Position numbers and translations under genes: made by a program | DNA from: Lamellibrachia satsuma | Taxonomy: Eukaryota; Annelida; Polychaeta; Sabellida; Siboglinidae | Length of the DNA stretch: 64,000 nt | Direction: 5' to 3' | Assembly: GCA_033239005.1 (NCBI GenBank) | Contig: BSQZ01000079.1 | Coordinates: 795,001 to 859,000, forward strand | Shown: positions 24,756 through 35,530 of the stretch, piece by piece | Layout: each line of letters starts with the position of its first letter | How positions within the stretch are numbered: position 1 is the stretch's first letter | Notes under the pieces: model-generated | What the model saw: only the letters and a program-made list of their open reading frames with translations | Told to the model about the DNA's origin: nothing | The model's database searches: none

Positions 24756-25262
24756 TTGTAGGTGATATGGAGAAGTTCTGTTATTTCCATGCAGTGTAAT
24801 TTGAAATTAACTTTTGTTGAGCCATGCGGTGTAAATGGCACAACTGTATTTCGTGCGGTATAAACGGAGAAGTTTCGGTAGTCCGTGCGGTGTACACGGA
24901 GATGGTGGGTTAACCCATGCAATAGGAAATTTATTGAAAATTTTACTAATCCGTGCATTGCAGGCTGAACAGTTTTGTTAACCCAGGCAGTGAGTAAGCG
25001 GATGTATATTTGGGTAATCCATGCAGTGATATAGAGATGTTTTGTTATTTCCATGCGGTGTATATGAAAGGTAACTTTTGTTAAGCCATGCAGTGTAAAT
25101 GGCACAATTGTATTCTGTGCGGTGTCAGCGGAGAACTGATTTGGAGAAGGTTTGTTATTTCCATGCAGTGTAAATGGTAGATAACTTCTGTTAAGCCATG
25201 CGGTGTAAATGGCACAATTGTATTCAGTGCGGTGAAACAGAGGAGTTTCTATATTCTATGCT
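24756..25262. repeat. Degenerate CCATGCGGTGTAAATGG repeat array
   Basis: Related segments recur every 40-50 bp: TTCCATGCAGTGTAA, AGCCATGCGGTGTAAATGG, TCCGTGCGGTGTACACGG. A longer period is also visible: TTTTGTTAAGCCATGC followed by GGTGTAAATGGCACAAT occurs near 24805, 25075 and 25185. The copies are old and substituted. Confidence 0.7.
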
Positions 25263-25281
25263 ATATAGATGGAAAATTGGC

Positions 25282-25555
25282 CTAGTGGCGGAGTGACCCC
25301 CACCGATACCATGTGAATTGTATATAAGTCAGTAGTGGTAGAGATAGTACTGGTAGTGGGTAGCTGATAGGCATGATTTACTAATTATGTGTAAACACCT
25401 TTTGGGGGCCGGCATGCTTGCTGAGATTATTTGATGTATCTTATTTTCATGGTGTATACTTGCCTAATTTCCTTCTCCTTAATTAATAAATCAAAATGTC
25501 ATTCTTTGGCCTATTTCAATCTACGCTGAACTTGTGTTATTATTTTGCATAAATA
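25282..25555 (+). repeat. Dispersed repeat copy 1 (270 bp, GTGGCGGAGTG family)
   Basis: This starts GTGGCGGAGTGACCCCCACC and ends near TTTTGCATAAATA. The same sequence lies inverted at 34487-34746 with about 95% identity by eye. It has no coding capacity. The sharp common start and end indicate a short interspersed element or a fixed part of a larger transposon, class unknown. Confidence 0.8.
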
Positions 25556-26162
25556 TGCATTATTGTTTAAACCATTTCACTTGCATGCATGTTGCTGTGA
25601 ATATTAAACTCCAGTAAGTTCTAGTATCTGAGTGCCGACATGCAGCAGCCGTACAGTAACACAATGCTTTAAATCTAAGTTGCACTCCATCATACAAATC
25701 TAACATTGTCACAGTTATTGGCAGTTTATATTAAGTCAGATATAAATAATGTCGATATTACCTTCATTGAGAAAGAAGAGCTTTGAGTCAAGTTTCCTGA
25801 ACAGTGGAACCAGAGCAACTGCACAAGGAGTCTGTCTCCATCTAGAGTCACAGCCTCAGCCCAACCACTGCCCTAGGTGACAACCTGGCCTTCCCCAGCC
25901 ACTGCCCTAAATGACAGCCTGGCTCTCCCCAATCACTGCCCTAGAATCACAGCCTCAGGTTATTGCTCTATTTTGTTCTGCCCACTTCTTGCACCCCATT
26001 TGCATTGTGTTATCTCTGATCTGCTCATTCCCCAGCTTTCTGCCCTCTGGGTTATCAGGGTCATTATTACCCCATTAGAATTCAGGTGCTGTCCAGATTA
26101 ATCATAGTAGGAATGCTCCAATGCACCACTACCTGAATTCACAAAACCTAGTTGTAATGCTC
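25556..26162. other. Non-coding, with a short CACTGCCCTA(G/A) repeat
   Basis: No gene was recognised. Near 25855-25950 three copies of a roughly 38-bp segment (CCCAACCACTGCCCTAGGTG and variants) form a small array. Confidence 0.5.
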
Positions 26163-27426
26163 CGGCCACCTGGTTGCCATTGGCCTATCGTGAGTGCAAC
26201 AATGTTCATCTACTTATAACCCGCCCTCCTGAGATATGTGTCAACCTTGTTTTTAAACATATTCACGCTGCTAGCAGTTACACAATCTGTAGACAATTTG
26301 TTCCATTCATTTATTGTCCTCTGTGAGAACGAGTGCTTCCTGATGTCCAATCTACATTGATCCTTTACTAATTTTACCTCATGTCCTCTAGTTCTGCTAT
26401 CCTTCTTGAGTGAGAAAAACATATTTCTATCAATATTTTCATACCCATTCAATATCTTAAAAACTTCAATCTGATCTCCTCTTAACCTCCTTGTCTCTAG
26501 AGTTGTCAAACCACATTCTTTCAAGCGTTCTTCATAACTAAGGTCTCTAAGTTCCGGAATCATTTTAGTTGCTCTCCTTTGTATGCATTCAAGCGTATCT
26601 ATATCCTTCTCACGATATGGTCTCCATGCTTGTATACAGTATTCTAAATGAGGTCTAACTATTGCTTTATAAAGAGGTATAATTAACTTTTTCCCTTGTA
26701 TGTTATGTTTCTTCTAATCAATCCAAGTATTTGATCACCCTTTTAAGATGCAATACCACACTGCTCTGAAACTTTCATATCAGCGCTTATTGTAACTCCT
26801 AAGTCCTTTTCTTTTACAGTAGTACCCAGAACAGTATCTCCCATTTTATAGTTTACATTCAAGTTCCCATGTCCTGTATGTAGGCATTTACATTTCCCAA
26901 AATTGAACAGCATCTGCCATTTCTCAGACCATTTCACTAATCTGTCTAGATCGTTTGGTAAATGTTGTTTATCACCATCAGTATTAACCTTTCTAAACTG
27001 TTTTGTGTCATCCGCAAATTTCAGTACGTTACTTGTTATACTGTCATCCAAGTCATTGATATATATTAAGAATAATATAGGTCCTAATACTGATCCTTGA
27101 GGTACCCCACTCAAAACCGATTTCCAATTTGAAACTTCTCCATCTACTACAACTCGTTGTCTTCTGTCGGTCAGCCATTGTTCTATCTAGTCAGTTATGC
27201 TATCCACGATACCATGGGCTTTTAATTTAAGTAATAATCTTTGATGTGGCACTTTGTCAAAAGCTTTCTGAAAATCTAAGTAGATAATATCTACTGGCGA
27301 TCCCACATCTATCCACTTAGTGGTTTCTTCCAAAAAACATAACATATTTGTTAAGCATGACCTCGGTTTAAGGAATCCATGTTGAGATGAATTTAATAAT
27401 TTACGCTTAACGAGGAAGTCCACCAA
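26163..27426 (-). mobile_element. CR1-type LINE fragment, minus strand
   Basis: This third CR1 copy is 5'-truncated at almost the same RT position as the copy at 11621. It holds two open segments (27426-27187 and 27114-26743) and a C-terminal one (26563-26210), with premature stops or frameshifts between them, for example a stop replacing the Glu of the IEQW motif near 27187. Its 3' end diverges after CCAATGG and lacks the hairpin and ATCTTGTTAA tail. It is older or more damaged than the 11621 copy. Confidence 0.9.
26210..27426 (-). pseudogene. CR1 LINE reverse transcriptase, broken
   Basis: RT boxes are seen in order: LDFQKAFDKVPH (near 27270), GVPQGSVLGPILFLIYINDL (near 27105) and KFADDTK (near 27010). 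The C-terminal MIPELRDLSYEERL and WNKLSTDC motifs follow. In-frame stops and a frameshift near 26740 interrupt it. Protein identity to the intact copy at 11638 is very high, so the breaks are recent. Confidence 0.9.
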
Positions 27427-27939
27427 ATTTACTATATATTTTATTTTATTTTTTCATGATGTCACATTATGCAAATGAACTTTCTACACTGGGGCATATC
27501 CACACATGACTGGGGCATGTCTGCACATGCCTGTGCGGATATGCCCCAAATGACTGGCAGGAGAATATTGTAAATTTTTACACATGAGCAGTGTAGTTTT
27601 GTAATGACCACAATAATAACACAGTTTCCAAAAATGCATAAGCACACCAATATGCATATATTATTGTAGGTGTGAGATACGCACCAATATTATGTATTAA
27701 ATTACATAACATTCTGCACAAACAACATTTTAGTTAATAATTTTTTACCAGTTTTAGTTAATAATCTTTTACCAATGGAAATGAGTTCAATTCGCGGGTT
27801 CAAGTGTTTGATGCATGAGCTAGATGCTACCATAGAACACAGTTTTGAACAGGTCAGTGGCATTACGAACTATCTACTTCTCTTATATTAAACAGTTATT
27901 ATTATTAGTTATACTGTACTTTCACCACCGTCATCCTTA
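27427..27939. other. Non-coding, AT-rich
   Basis: No gene. A short inverted pair of GGGGCATATCC/GGATATGCCCC is present near 27492-27548. Confidence 0.5.
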
Positions 27940-28259
27940 CCCTTATGAAAATATACTATGGAATTACATGGCATACCATGGAATTACACATCTACATGGA
28001 ATTACATTGTATACCATGGAATTACATGGTATACCATGACATTACATGGTAAACTATGGTAGACCATGCGTTTTCATATACATGTGTTGTGTATGGTAAA
28101 TGTGTGGTAAACCATGGCTTACCTGTTCCAAAACACCATGGTATTTTACCATGGTTTCCCTGTTTCAAAACACCATGGCCATGGTATTTTATTATGGTTT
28201 ACCTGTTTCAAAACACCATGGTATTTATCATGGCATACAGTGGTATATTTTCATAGGGG
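27940..28259. mobile_element. MITE of the CCCTTATGAAAATATACC family, 320 bp
   Basis: Left end CCCTTATGAAAATATACTATGG and right end GGTATATTTTCATAGGGG. The interior has four GGAATTACATGG(T/C)ATACCAT units and then CCATGGTATTTTACCATGG/CTGTTTCAAAACACC segments shared with the 20593 copy in opposite orientation. TA flanks both sides. Confidence 0.78.
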
Positions 28260-28739
28260 TAGCAGTCGCATAGAAAGAAGAATGCATACTTTCATGGTTA
28301 TTACATAACATAAATTAATACAATGTAGTTATTTGATATAGTACCATCTCAGACCATTATGTTTTACAGTTCTTGCATTAAATATGAAAGCTATTTCTTG
28401 TTAATTTTTGAGGATTCAGGTTTAACACTCAACCAGGTAATTATAATGAATATGACAGTCAATTTGCTGCCATATGTAAACATTCATCCATAAATAATAA
28501 GTGCATACTATTCAAACCATGATTCCATCAGCCATGTAGTAAAAGGCTGTATAATATTGTACATTAGTTTACATCATAATGTCCAATGTAGTGCTGTTAA
28601 CACATCCTTAATAGTACAGCTAAACCACACAACGTGTGGTGAAAGTACCACAGAAAATATCTACTACAGATGTATCCAGTTTGGGCTGAACACAACAGCA
28701 ATGTCCATTAACAGAGACTGATGGGGTAAATGACAATCT
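28260..28739. other. Non-coding; possible 3' UTR of the gene ending at 28740
   Basis: No gene or repeat was recognised. If the exon at 28740-28861 is real, this would be its 3' untranslated region on the minus strand, but no clear polyadenylation signal was fixed. Confidence 0.35.
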
Positions 28740-28861
28740 CTATGACTCTATAGCAGTAGGGCGACTGGGGCGCCTTGTTAGAACCACAAGACTCTCACCA
28801 GAAGCAGGGTGGGCTACATAAACATCACTCTCAACAGCAAACAGAGTATAGCGGCTGAAAT
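28740..28861 (-). CDS. Candidate terminal exon of an unidentified gene
   Basis: On the minus strand an acceptor (TTTACCTAG) opens a frame with two leading bases, then FSRYTLFAVESDVYVAHPA and about 20 more residues to a TAG stop at 28740. The leading phase fits the phase-1 donor of the candidate exon at 30364. The peptide looks protein-like and varied, unlike the repeat next to it. No family is recognised. The 30-bp minisatellite would lie in the intron. Confidence 0.35.
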
Positions 28862-28947
28862 CTAGGTAAACCTGGGATTAGCTATAGGGCACACCTGCAC
28901 TAGATTACAACAGTTCCTAATATTTAGTGTAGCTGCAATGTGATCTG

Positions 28948-29726
28948 CTATAGTGTGATCTAACACTGTATGACCTGCCACTGTGTGATCTAACACTGTA
29001 TGACCTGCCACTGTGTGATCTAACACTGTATGACCTGCCACAATGTGATCTACCACTGCATGACCTGCCACTGTGTGATCTAACACTGTATGACCTGCCA
29101 CGATGTGATCTACCACTGCATGACCTGCCACTGTGTGATCTTCCACTGCATGACCTGTCACTGTGTGATCTTCCACTGCATGACCTGCCACTGTGTGATC
29201 TAACACTGTATGACCTGCCACTGTGTGATCTACCACTGCATGACCTGCCACTGTGTGATCTACCACTGCATGACCTGCCACTGTGTGATCTAACACTGTA
29301 TGACCTGCCACGATGTGATCTACCACTGCATGACCTGCCACTGTGTGATCTTCCACTGCATGACCTGCCACTGTGTGATCTAACACTGTATGACCTGCCA
29401 CAATGTGATCTACCACTGCATGACCTGCCACTGTGTGATCTAACACTGTATGACCTGCCACTGTGTGATCTTCCACTGCATGACCTGCCACTGTGTGATC
29501 TAACACTGTATGACCTGCCACTGTGTGATCTACCACTGCATGACCTGCCACTGTGTGATCTACCACTGCATGACCTGCCACTGTGTGATCTACCACTGCA
29601 TGACCTGCCACATTGTGATCTAACACTGCATGACCTGCCACTGTGTGATCTACCACTGCATGACCTGCCACTGTGTGATCTACCACTGCATGACCTGCCA
29701 CTGTGTGATCTACCACTGCATGACCT
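28948..29726. repeat. 30-bp minisatellite, about 26 copies
   Basis: The unit is GATCTACCACTGCATGACCTGCCACTGTGT with three main variants (TCTACC, TCTAAC, TCTTCC; also CGATGTG and CAATGTG). Because 30 is a multiple of three, the minus strand stays open for 284 codons as a ten-residue repeat (VVDHTVAGHA). Open phase is expected by chance for such a unit, and no start context or partner exon supports translation. Confidence 0.97.
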
Positions 29727-30363
29727 GGGTGAGTCTTTACCTGCAGTACACTGGATAGTGATCGTGATGGTATTGTTATGGTGATGATGATGATGATAAT
29801 TATAATTATATTAATAATAACAATTACAACAACATAATAACTAGCATCCGAGGATATGACCTTGCATCACAACTGGTCATTTACAATGCAATACAATACA
29901 GTTCCCCCTGGGGGAAGATGCCCTTTGATACCGTCCCACACCCTGGATATCTTACCCCCCTCTCAATACCCAAGTTGTCTTGACTCCAAACTATTCCCCC
30001 CACAACTAAAAGCAAGAACATGTTGCAATTAAAATAATATTTATTATACTGATGTGTCTCTTTATTACCCAAAAATAAATCCAGCATATGTGTTATAAAC
30101 ATACCCAATCTGAGTATTCACAGGTTTAGATCTGCAGTCAGCCCTGGAACCCTGGCAAGGGAATTCATATACAGATGGGGTACGTTATTGTTTGGTGGCG
30201 ATTCCAGGATACAACTAAATAATCCAAGAAATACATTTCGGAATTACATTGCGACATTTGTTTTTGTGAAGAGAAGTTAGAATACATCAGCACTGTATAG
30301 TCTACCTATTTAGTATATGTCACATTATAAATGACTTGCCACACAACTATGTGACCTTCTTAC
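29727..30363. other. Non-coding
   Basis: A small (GAT)n/(AAT)n patch lies near 29775-29830. Otherwise no feature was recognised. Confidence 0.5.
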
Positions 30364-30434
30364 CTTCTGTCTTAGAGCAGTTAGTTCCACTGACACTGTC
30401 AATCTGGCACAACCACTTTATATTCTTCCTTTTG
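30364..30434 (-). CDS. Candidate internal exon of an unidentified gene
   Basis: On the minus strand a donor (GACAGAAG then GTAAGAAG) ends a frame reading KWLCQIDSVSGTNCSKTE. A possible acceptor (GTTGGTGCACAG) lies 71 bp upstream. The exon would end in phase 1, which fits the candidate exon at 28861. The protein character is plausible, but no family is recognised and the acceptor is weak. Confidence 0.28.
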
Positions 30435-31239
30435 CTGTGCACCAACATCCCATGTTAGCTGTCCATTTCTGCTGCACCATGGCTACCCACTAATCACACT
30501 ACCATCACTCCACCCCACCCCACCCCATCCCACCCCACCCCACCCCACCCCACCCCACCCCATCCCACTCCATCCAGTCTCACACCTACATTTGCACTAC
30601 TGTTCCTTGTTTGATGACAGCCCCTAAGTCTATATTCTGTAATCTCTCCTTGCCTTGTTGGGCTGAGCTTTGAAGTGTGTCAGTACCACTCAGCCATATC
30701 AAACAAAAGCTGTGTCCATCCTTCCCTTCATAAACATGTCTTATCTCTTAATCTTCAAGCCTCCATCCATCACCACTCAACAGGCTATCAGACATGGAGA
30801 CTAATGTCTAATGACCAACCATAGAAAGGAGGAAAGTGGTAGAGACAAGAGGACATCTAATATAATTTCAGACTGCTCCTAGTCCTGCCTTTTGGGGCAG
30901 ATGGAAATGTTAATGCACCAGGCTATTTCAGTCTGTAAATACAGGATTTGTCCAATACATCAGTTTATGGCAGAAACCAATGAGTTTGATTATTAAAGTT
31001 CCGTTATGTGACAAAAGCTGGCAGTACATCTGTGGTGGAAAGAAGTATTCAAATATTTTAACTAAATCATGAACTAAGAATTTCTAAGAAAAGCCATATC
31101 GTTTCATCTGAATATTCGTAATATCCATCAATTAATGTATTCATGACACCAACTGTTTATATGCTTAATTGCCGCTTTGTGGCTACATCTCCCCAGATCT
31201 CTCGTAAATGATTGGTAATGTCCAGAATGCATTGTGATG
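30435..31239. other. Non-coding with a (CACCC)n microsatellite
   Basis: CACCC pentamers run from about 30511 to 30570 with TCC interruptions. No gene was established. A minus-strand open frame around 30595-30745 is coding-like but lacks good splice sites. Confidence 0.6.
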
Positions 31240-31850
31240 CTTGTATCCAACTCATGTTCTATATCAGTCTTGTGGTACTTCTACCTAACTTAGCTTGAGT
31301 ACCAGTATTGTGGTACTTGTACCCAACTCATGTTCTATATCAGTCTTGTGGTACTTCTACCTAACATAGGTTGAGTACCAGTATTGTGGTACTTGTACCC
31401 AACTCATGTTCTATATCAGTCTTGTGGTACTTCTACCTAACTTAGGTTGAGTACCAGTATTGTGGTACTTGTACCCAACTCATGTTCTATATCAGTCTTG
31501 TGGTACTTCTACCTAACTTAGGTTGAGTACCAGCATTGTGGTACTTGTACCCAACTCATGTTCTAGATCAGTCTTGTGGTACTTCTACCTAACTTAGGTT
31601 GAGTACCAGCATTGTGGTACTTATACCCAACTCATGTTCTATATCAGTCTTGTGGTACTTCTACCTAACTTAGATTGAGTACCAGCATTGTGGTACTTGT
31701 ACCCAACTCATGTTCTACATCAGTCTTGTGGTACTTCTACCTAACTTAGGTTGAGTACCAGCATTGTGGTACTTGTACCCAACTCATGTTCTATATCAGT
31801 CTTGTGGTACTTCTACCTAACTTAGCTTGAGTACCAGTCTTGAGTACCAT
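31240..31850. repeat. 76-bp minisatellite, about 8 copies
   Basis: Start positions step by 76 (TGTGGTACTTGTACCCAACT at 31309, 31385 and so on). Each unit is a dimer of two related halves of about 38 bp, one with TGGTACTTGTACCCAAC and one with TGGTACTTCTACCTAAC. This shows that the array grew by amplifying a diverged duplicate. Confidence 0.93.
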
Positions 31851-32606
31851 ATTGTTTCAGATTCAGAACACTGCTCACAGATCCATAAGGTGCCTTGTAC
31901 CTTTATTTTACTTGCTTAACACGGAGCAGTTCACGTGTGATAATCAGTAGTAAGATTAGGTTAGTGATTGGCTAGTATGATTTACTCCCTCAATTGAGAG
32001 AACTACAAATTTGGAGTCAGCTAGGTTTATCTCGGATGGTAACCATGAATTATTATTGGTCTAAAGCTGCTTCCACACTTCATTCAGCCATCGCACTGCA
32101 TCAGGGTCATTGATGTTCTCATCTGTACTTTAAGTAATATATGCAATAGTTTAACACAACTTATTGAACCTAAGCCTTGGTTCCATATACAAACATCAAG
32201 GCAAGAATACCTGGAGTGCCCTGTGTAGAACTGAGCTCCCCCTGGGGCTGTGGACACACCCATGCTGGCTCCATAGCAGTGTTGAAATCAGTTAAAGGTG
32301 ACTGTCAAACCAGGGGAGGAAAATACCAGACCTGTGTGTGTGTGTGTTACCTAATTGTGAGGGACAGGGAGGATAGATATGTCACATGAACTTACGGAGA
32401 AATTGAGGGAGAATGGGAGTAAATAAGGTGTTGGCATGAGCAGGGAATGGCACCGGGGCAAACTGAAGCTCTGTAAGTGAAGGCGTCAACATTCAGCAGA
32501 GTAAAATAAAAAAATAGATGTGGTGTGAGATTATCTGTCACAATTTACACTATACACATGCATGCATGTGTACATGCATGTGTGCATGCATATGTGTATG
32601 TTCATA
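31851..32606. other. Non-coding
   Basis: No gene was recognised. Alternating CATG/TGTGCATGCA purine-pyrimidine runs occur near 32555-32600, just before the MITE. Confidence 0.5.
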
Positions 32607-32771
32607 CCCTTATGAAAATATACTATGGTAAATGCATGGTATACTTAGGTGTTTTGAAGCAGGTAAACCATGGTAAATCATAGTAAATACCATGGTATAC
32701 CATGGTATACTATGGAATACCATTGTATACCATGGTATATTATGGAATACCATGGTATATTTTCATAAGGG
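32607..32771. mobile_element. MITE of the CCCTTATGAAAATATACC family, 165 bp
   Basis: The ends are CCCTTATGAAAATATACTATGG and CCATGGTATATTTTCATAAGGG. The interior is built of CCATGGTATAC/TATGGAATACC palindromic steps. It is intermediate in size between the 58-bp and 320-bp copies. Confidence 0.8.
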
Positions 32772-33044
32772 ATGAATCACATAATCGATAGTGGATGCCA
32801 CGGTATACAATATGGAATATACAGCGCTGGTTCGATTGAGGAACTGATCCAATCCAGGCATCTCTCCCCTAGTTCTGTCATCCAATGACAGTCTCGATAA
32901 ATCCAGAAATGTTGAGAGAACAAAATCTACTACAAACCGTATTGACGTCACAGGATGGCGTTCAATATGTTTAGACGAGCATACTTTTGTAGTAACAATA
33001 GTAAACATACAGCATAAAGGGGGTTCCTTTCAAACTATAGAAAA

Positions 33045-33539
33045 TTACTTTTGATGAAGCTTTCCTCTCCTATTCAGGAGGTATTCCCGGATGATCCAAG
33101 GTTCACCGGTCGACGTGTTTCTCCAACGACCCTCGAGTTTCAAGTCTATGGTAGTCAATGGAAGCGGCGGCATGTGCTGACATCTAGCACGCTGGATCGT
33201 ACGTTTGAGGCTGTTGAGTTTTGGGAGTGATGAATCGGGGTTAGCGTGCAAAGGTCGTGCAATAAATCTGCTGATGATTGAAGCTGTGGATTCTGTGCTA
33301 TCAGTGGCGCTCTTCATCTTCGACTTTTGGATTTTAATTTTCACTTCTGCGGTATTCGGTGCATGATGCTGGTCCTGTGTCGCTGTGCCATTTTGCCCAA
33401 TGCTTACCGCTCTGCCTTTGCACAGTCTATCATCACATCGCCCGTATACACGTTGATTCTCTGTTCGATTTTGTGTATAGCAATACCCATATAACGCTAA
33501 TTTTGGTTTGCCACGACTACTCGTAAAAAAATCAGCCAT
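33045..33539 (-). CDS. FLYWCH-type zinc-finger protein, transposon-like
   Basis: The 164-codon frame starts MADFFTSSRGKPKLALYGY and holds a FLYWCH-like finger at about residues 4-62: a hydrophobic GKPKLALYGY strand, YGRC with a zinc-binding Cys, a second Cys in RLCKGRA, and HH near residue 59. The canonical Trp (YWRC) is replaced by Gly. The region after the finger, with SIISRFI, LKRTIQRARCQ and a short C-terminal block, is the arrangement seen in MULE-type transposase proteins and their domesticated relatives in animals. The MULE catalytic domain was not found after the stop, so this may be a remnant or a separate small gene. Confidence 0.6.
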   Translation of the reverse strand: MADFFTSSRGKPKLALYGYCYTQNRTENQRVYGRCDDRLCKGRAVSIGQNGTATQDQHHAPNTAEVKIKIQKSKMKSATDSTESTASIISRFIARPLHANPDSSLPKLNSLKRTIQRARCQHMPPLPLTTIDLKLEGRWRNTSTGEPWIIREYLLNRRGKLHQK

Positions 33540-34486
33540 AGCACATACGCAGAGACGTGGTGTTCGTTCGATAAAATACAGACACTATGAACGTGTTGCC
33601 CATGCAACTGGTTTAAAAGGTGTTGAGATTGAAATAAAGTGCACTTAGCTAATTTTGTGTTCACTGTTTGTTTCATCGTGAGTATAACACAAAGAAACAC
33701 AACTTCAATATTACTTCGTGGAGTAATTGCATTTTGATATCGCACGTAGAAGTAACGCAACTCTTGTACAATCAATCGCGTATTGCTATCGATCGACGTA
33801 GCACTTCTTCAGACAAATGCTACTTCAAAACGACACCTTAAACACCGCAAGTGAAACCTCAACTGCTACAATTGCATCTTTATGAGCTCCACTTGAAGCA
33901 GAATAGGACTGTGTCTATTGTGTGTTTCATGAGCTCGCAACCTGGCAGCAGAATAAGTATGATGCAGTTGGAAAAACATCTTTATTCTCAAAACATCAAT
34001 CACATACATAATAATACGTGTAACAAATTTAAAGTAAACATTTTAATAATGTTATCATCAGATGCAAATAAATACTTAATGCGGAACTAATATGGAAGGC
34101 ATACAACGAACAACTAACCGTAACAATACCTTCCTAATTTATTATTTGTCATTAAACAATTATAAATAATGCTGTATTGCTTATTATTGTGAAGGATGCA
34201 TGCAGGGGGAGTTTGTTGTAACAGCTCGTTGGCTTATTTAGTTACAGTTGTGTTTACCAATATTGTGCATATCAATCGACTGTCCGCGCATCCGGAGATT
34301 ACGTGACGCACAATGAAACCCCTAATAAACACTTACCCAGTGATAAAACAATGAAACTAAACGAAAATCACCGACATTTACTGCACCAAACTTTGCGATG
34401 ATCCCTGGTCCTACTGTGACATACTCATCTCGGGGAGCACCGCGGTGTTTTCGTTTTCCATATAGCCGATGTACTACGTATTTATG
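33540..34486. other. Non-coding
   Basis: No gene or repeat was recognised. This may include the upstream part of the FLYWCH locus on the minus strand. Confidence 0.45.
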
Positions 34487-34746
34487 CAAAATAACAACAC
34501 AAGTCCAGCGTAGATTGAAATAGGCCAAAGAATGACATTTAGATTTATTAATTAAGGAGCATGAAATTAGGCAAGCATACACCATCAAAATAAGATACAT
34601 CCAATAATCTCAGCAAGCATGCCGGCCCCCAAAAGGTGTTTACACATAATTAGTAAATCATGCCTATCAGCTACCCACTACCAGTACTATCTGTACCACT
34701 ACTGACTTATATACAATTCACATGGTATCGGTGGGGGTCACTCCGC
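34487..34746 (-). repeat. Dispersed repeat copy 2 (GTGGCGGAGTG family, inverted)
   Basis: This is the reverse complement of 25282-25555, starting GTGGCGGAGTGACCCCCACC at 34746 on the minus strand. It contains the shared GGGGGCCGGCATGCTTGCTG and AGGCCAAAGAATGACAT landmarks (the latter as read on plus). The two copies are about 9 kb apart and inverted. Confidence 0.8.
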
Positions 34747-34881
34747 CACGTATTTCCGTTTAGTTTATAAATTTTTTTTCGTTATATGACAGTCACTGAA
34801 TATGTGTTTATAGTACATCTACTATAACACTTTGTGCATCGTGTGATCTCCATACGTGATTGATATGCGCTAATGTGGTTC

Positions 34882-34998
34882 GTAGTAGACGAATTGTCCC
34901 GTTAGATCAAATGTCGTAGTAGACGCATTGTCCCGTTAGACCAAATGTCGTAGTAGACGAATTGTCGCATTAGACCAAATGTCGTTAGACGAAAAGTC
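34882..34998. repeat. 34-bp tandem repeat, about 3.4 copies
   Basis: The unit is GTAGTAGACGAATTGTCCCG followed by TTAGA(T/C)CAAATGTC, at 34882, 34916 and 34950. The last copy is shortened. Confidence 0.9.
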
Positions 34999-35530
34999 GT
35001 AGACCCATTCCATTCATACAACTGCTTAACTAATATATTACACATAAATGAATGACACTAACACTAATGAGCGACAAATAATACGTTGCTCGTCTTACTA
35101 TGATTTCGATAAATTTAATGACTTTGCTAGGAAAAAACAACAACTGTTTTAGTATTTTAAGTACAAATATTAAACCAATAAATGCAAAATTTTCTGAACT
35201 TGAGGCATTCGTAGAAGAACTTAAGAGCATACATTTGAAATTCAGCGGAATCTGTTTACAAGGATCTTGGACAAACAATATAAATCAGAAGTCAAAATAA
35301 ACCTCTATACCTATGAACACTGGGAAGAGTTAATAGTTACGGTAAAGGGTAGTAATTTATCTAAGACAGTAAATATGCTTAATCAATTCGGTTTTGTTTT
35401 TGCTAGTCTTATTGCAAATTAATTTTGCAAAAAACCAAACCTATCTAATATCCACTGCAACATGCTAGCTCGTTTGTGTAGCTTTTGTATGTAGTTTTTG
35501 TGAAACCATCAGGCAAACTATTGTCTATTT
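34999..35530. other. Non-coding, AT-rich
   Basis: No gene was recognised. A short open frame at 35100-35300 and its complement carry no known motif. Confidence 0.45.

Noticed and set aside
28862..29716. 284-codon repeat protein as a gene
   Set aside because: The unit length is a multiple of three and the frame ends just past the array. There is no promoter, start context or domain. It is listed only as a repeat, with a low-interest finding.
28940..29726. CRISPR array
   Set aside because: Units are directly adjacent with no unique spacers and the DNA is animal. The other regular arrays in the window were rejected as CRISPR for the same reason.
30595..30745. Minus-strand frame DGHSFCLIWLSGTDTLQSS as an exon
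   Set aside because: There are no good splice sites at either end, and about 50 open codons can occur by chance.
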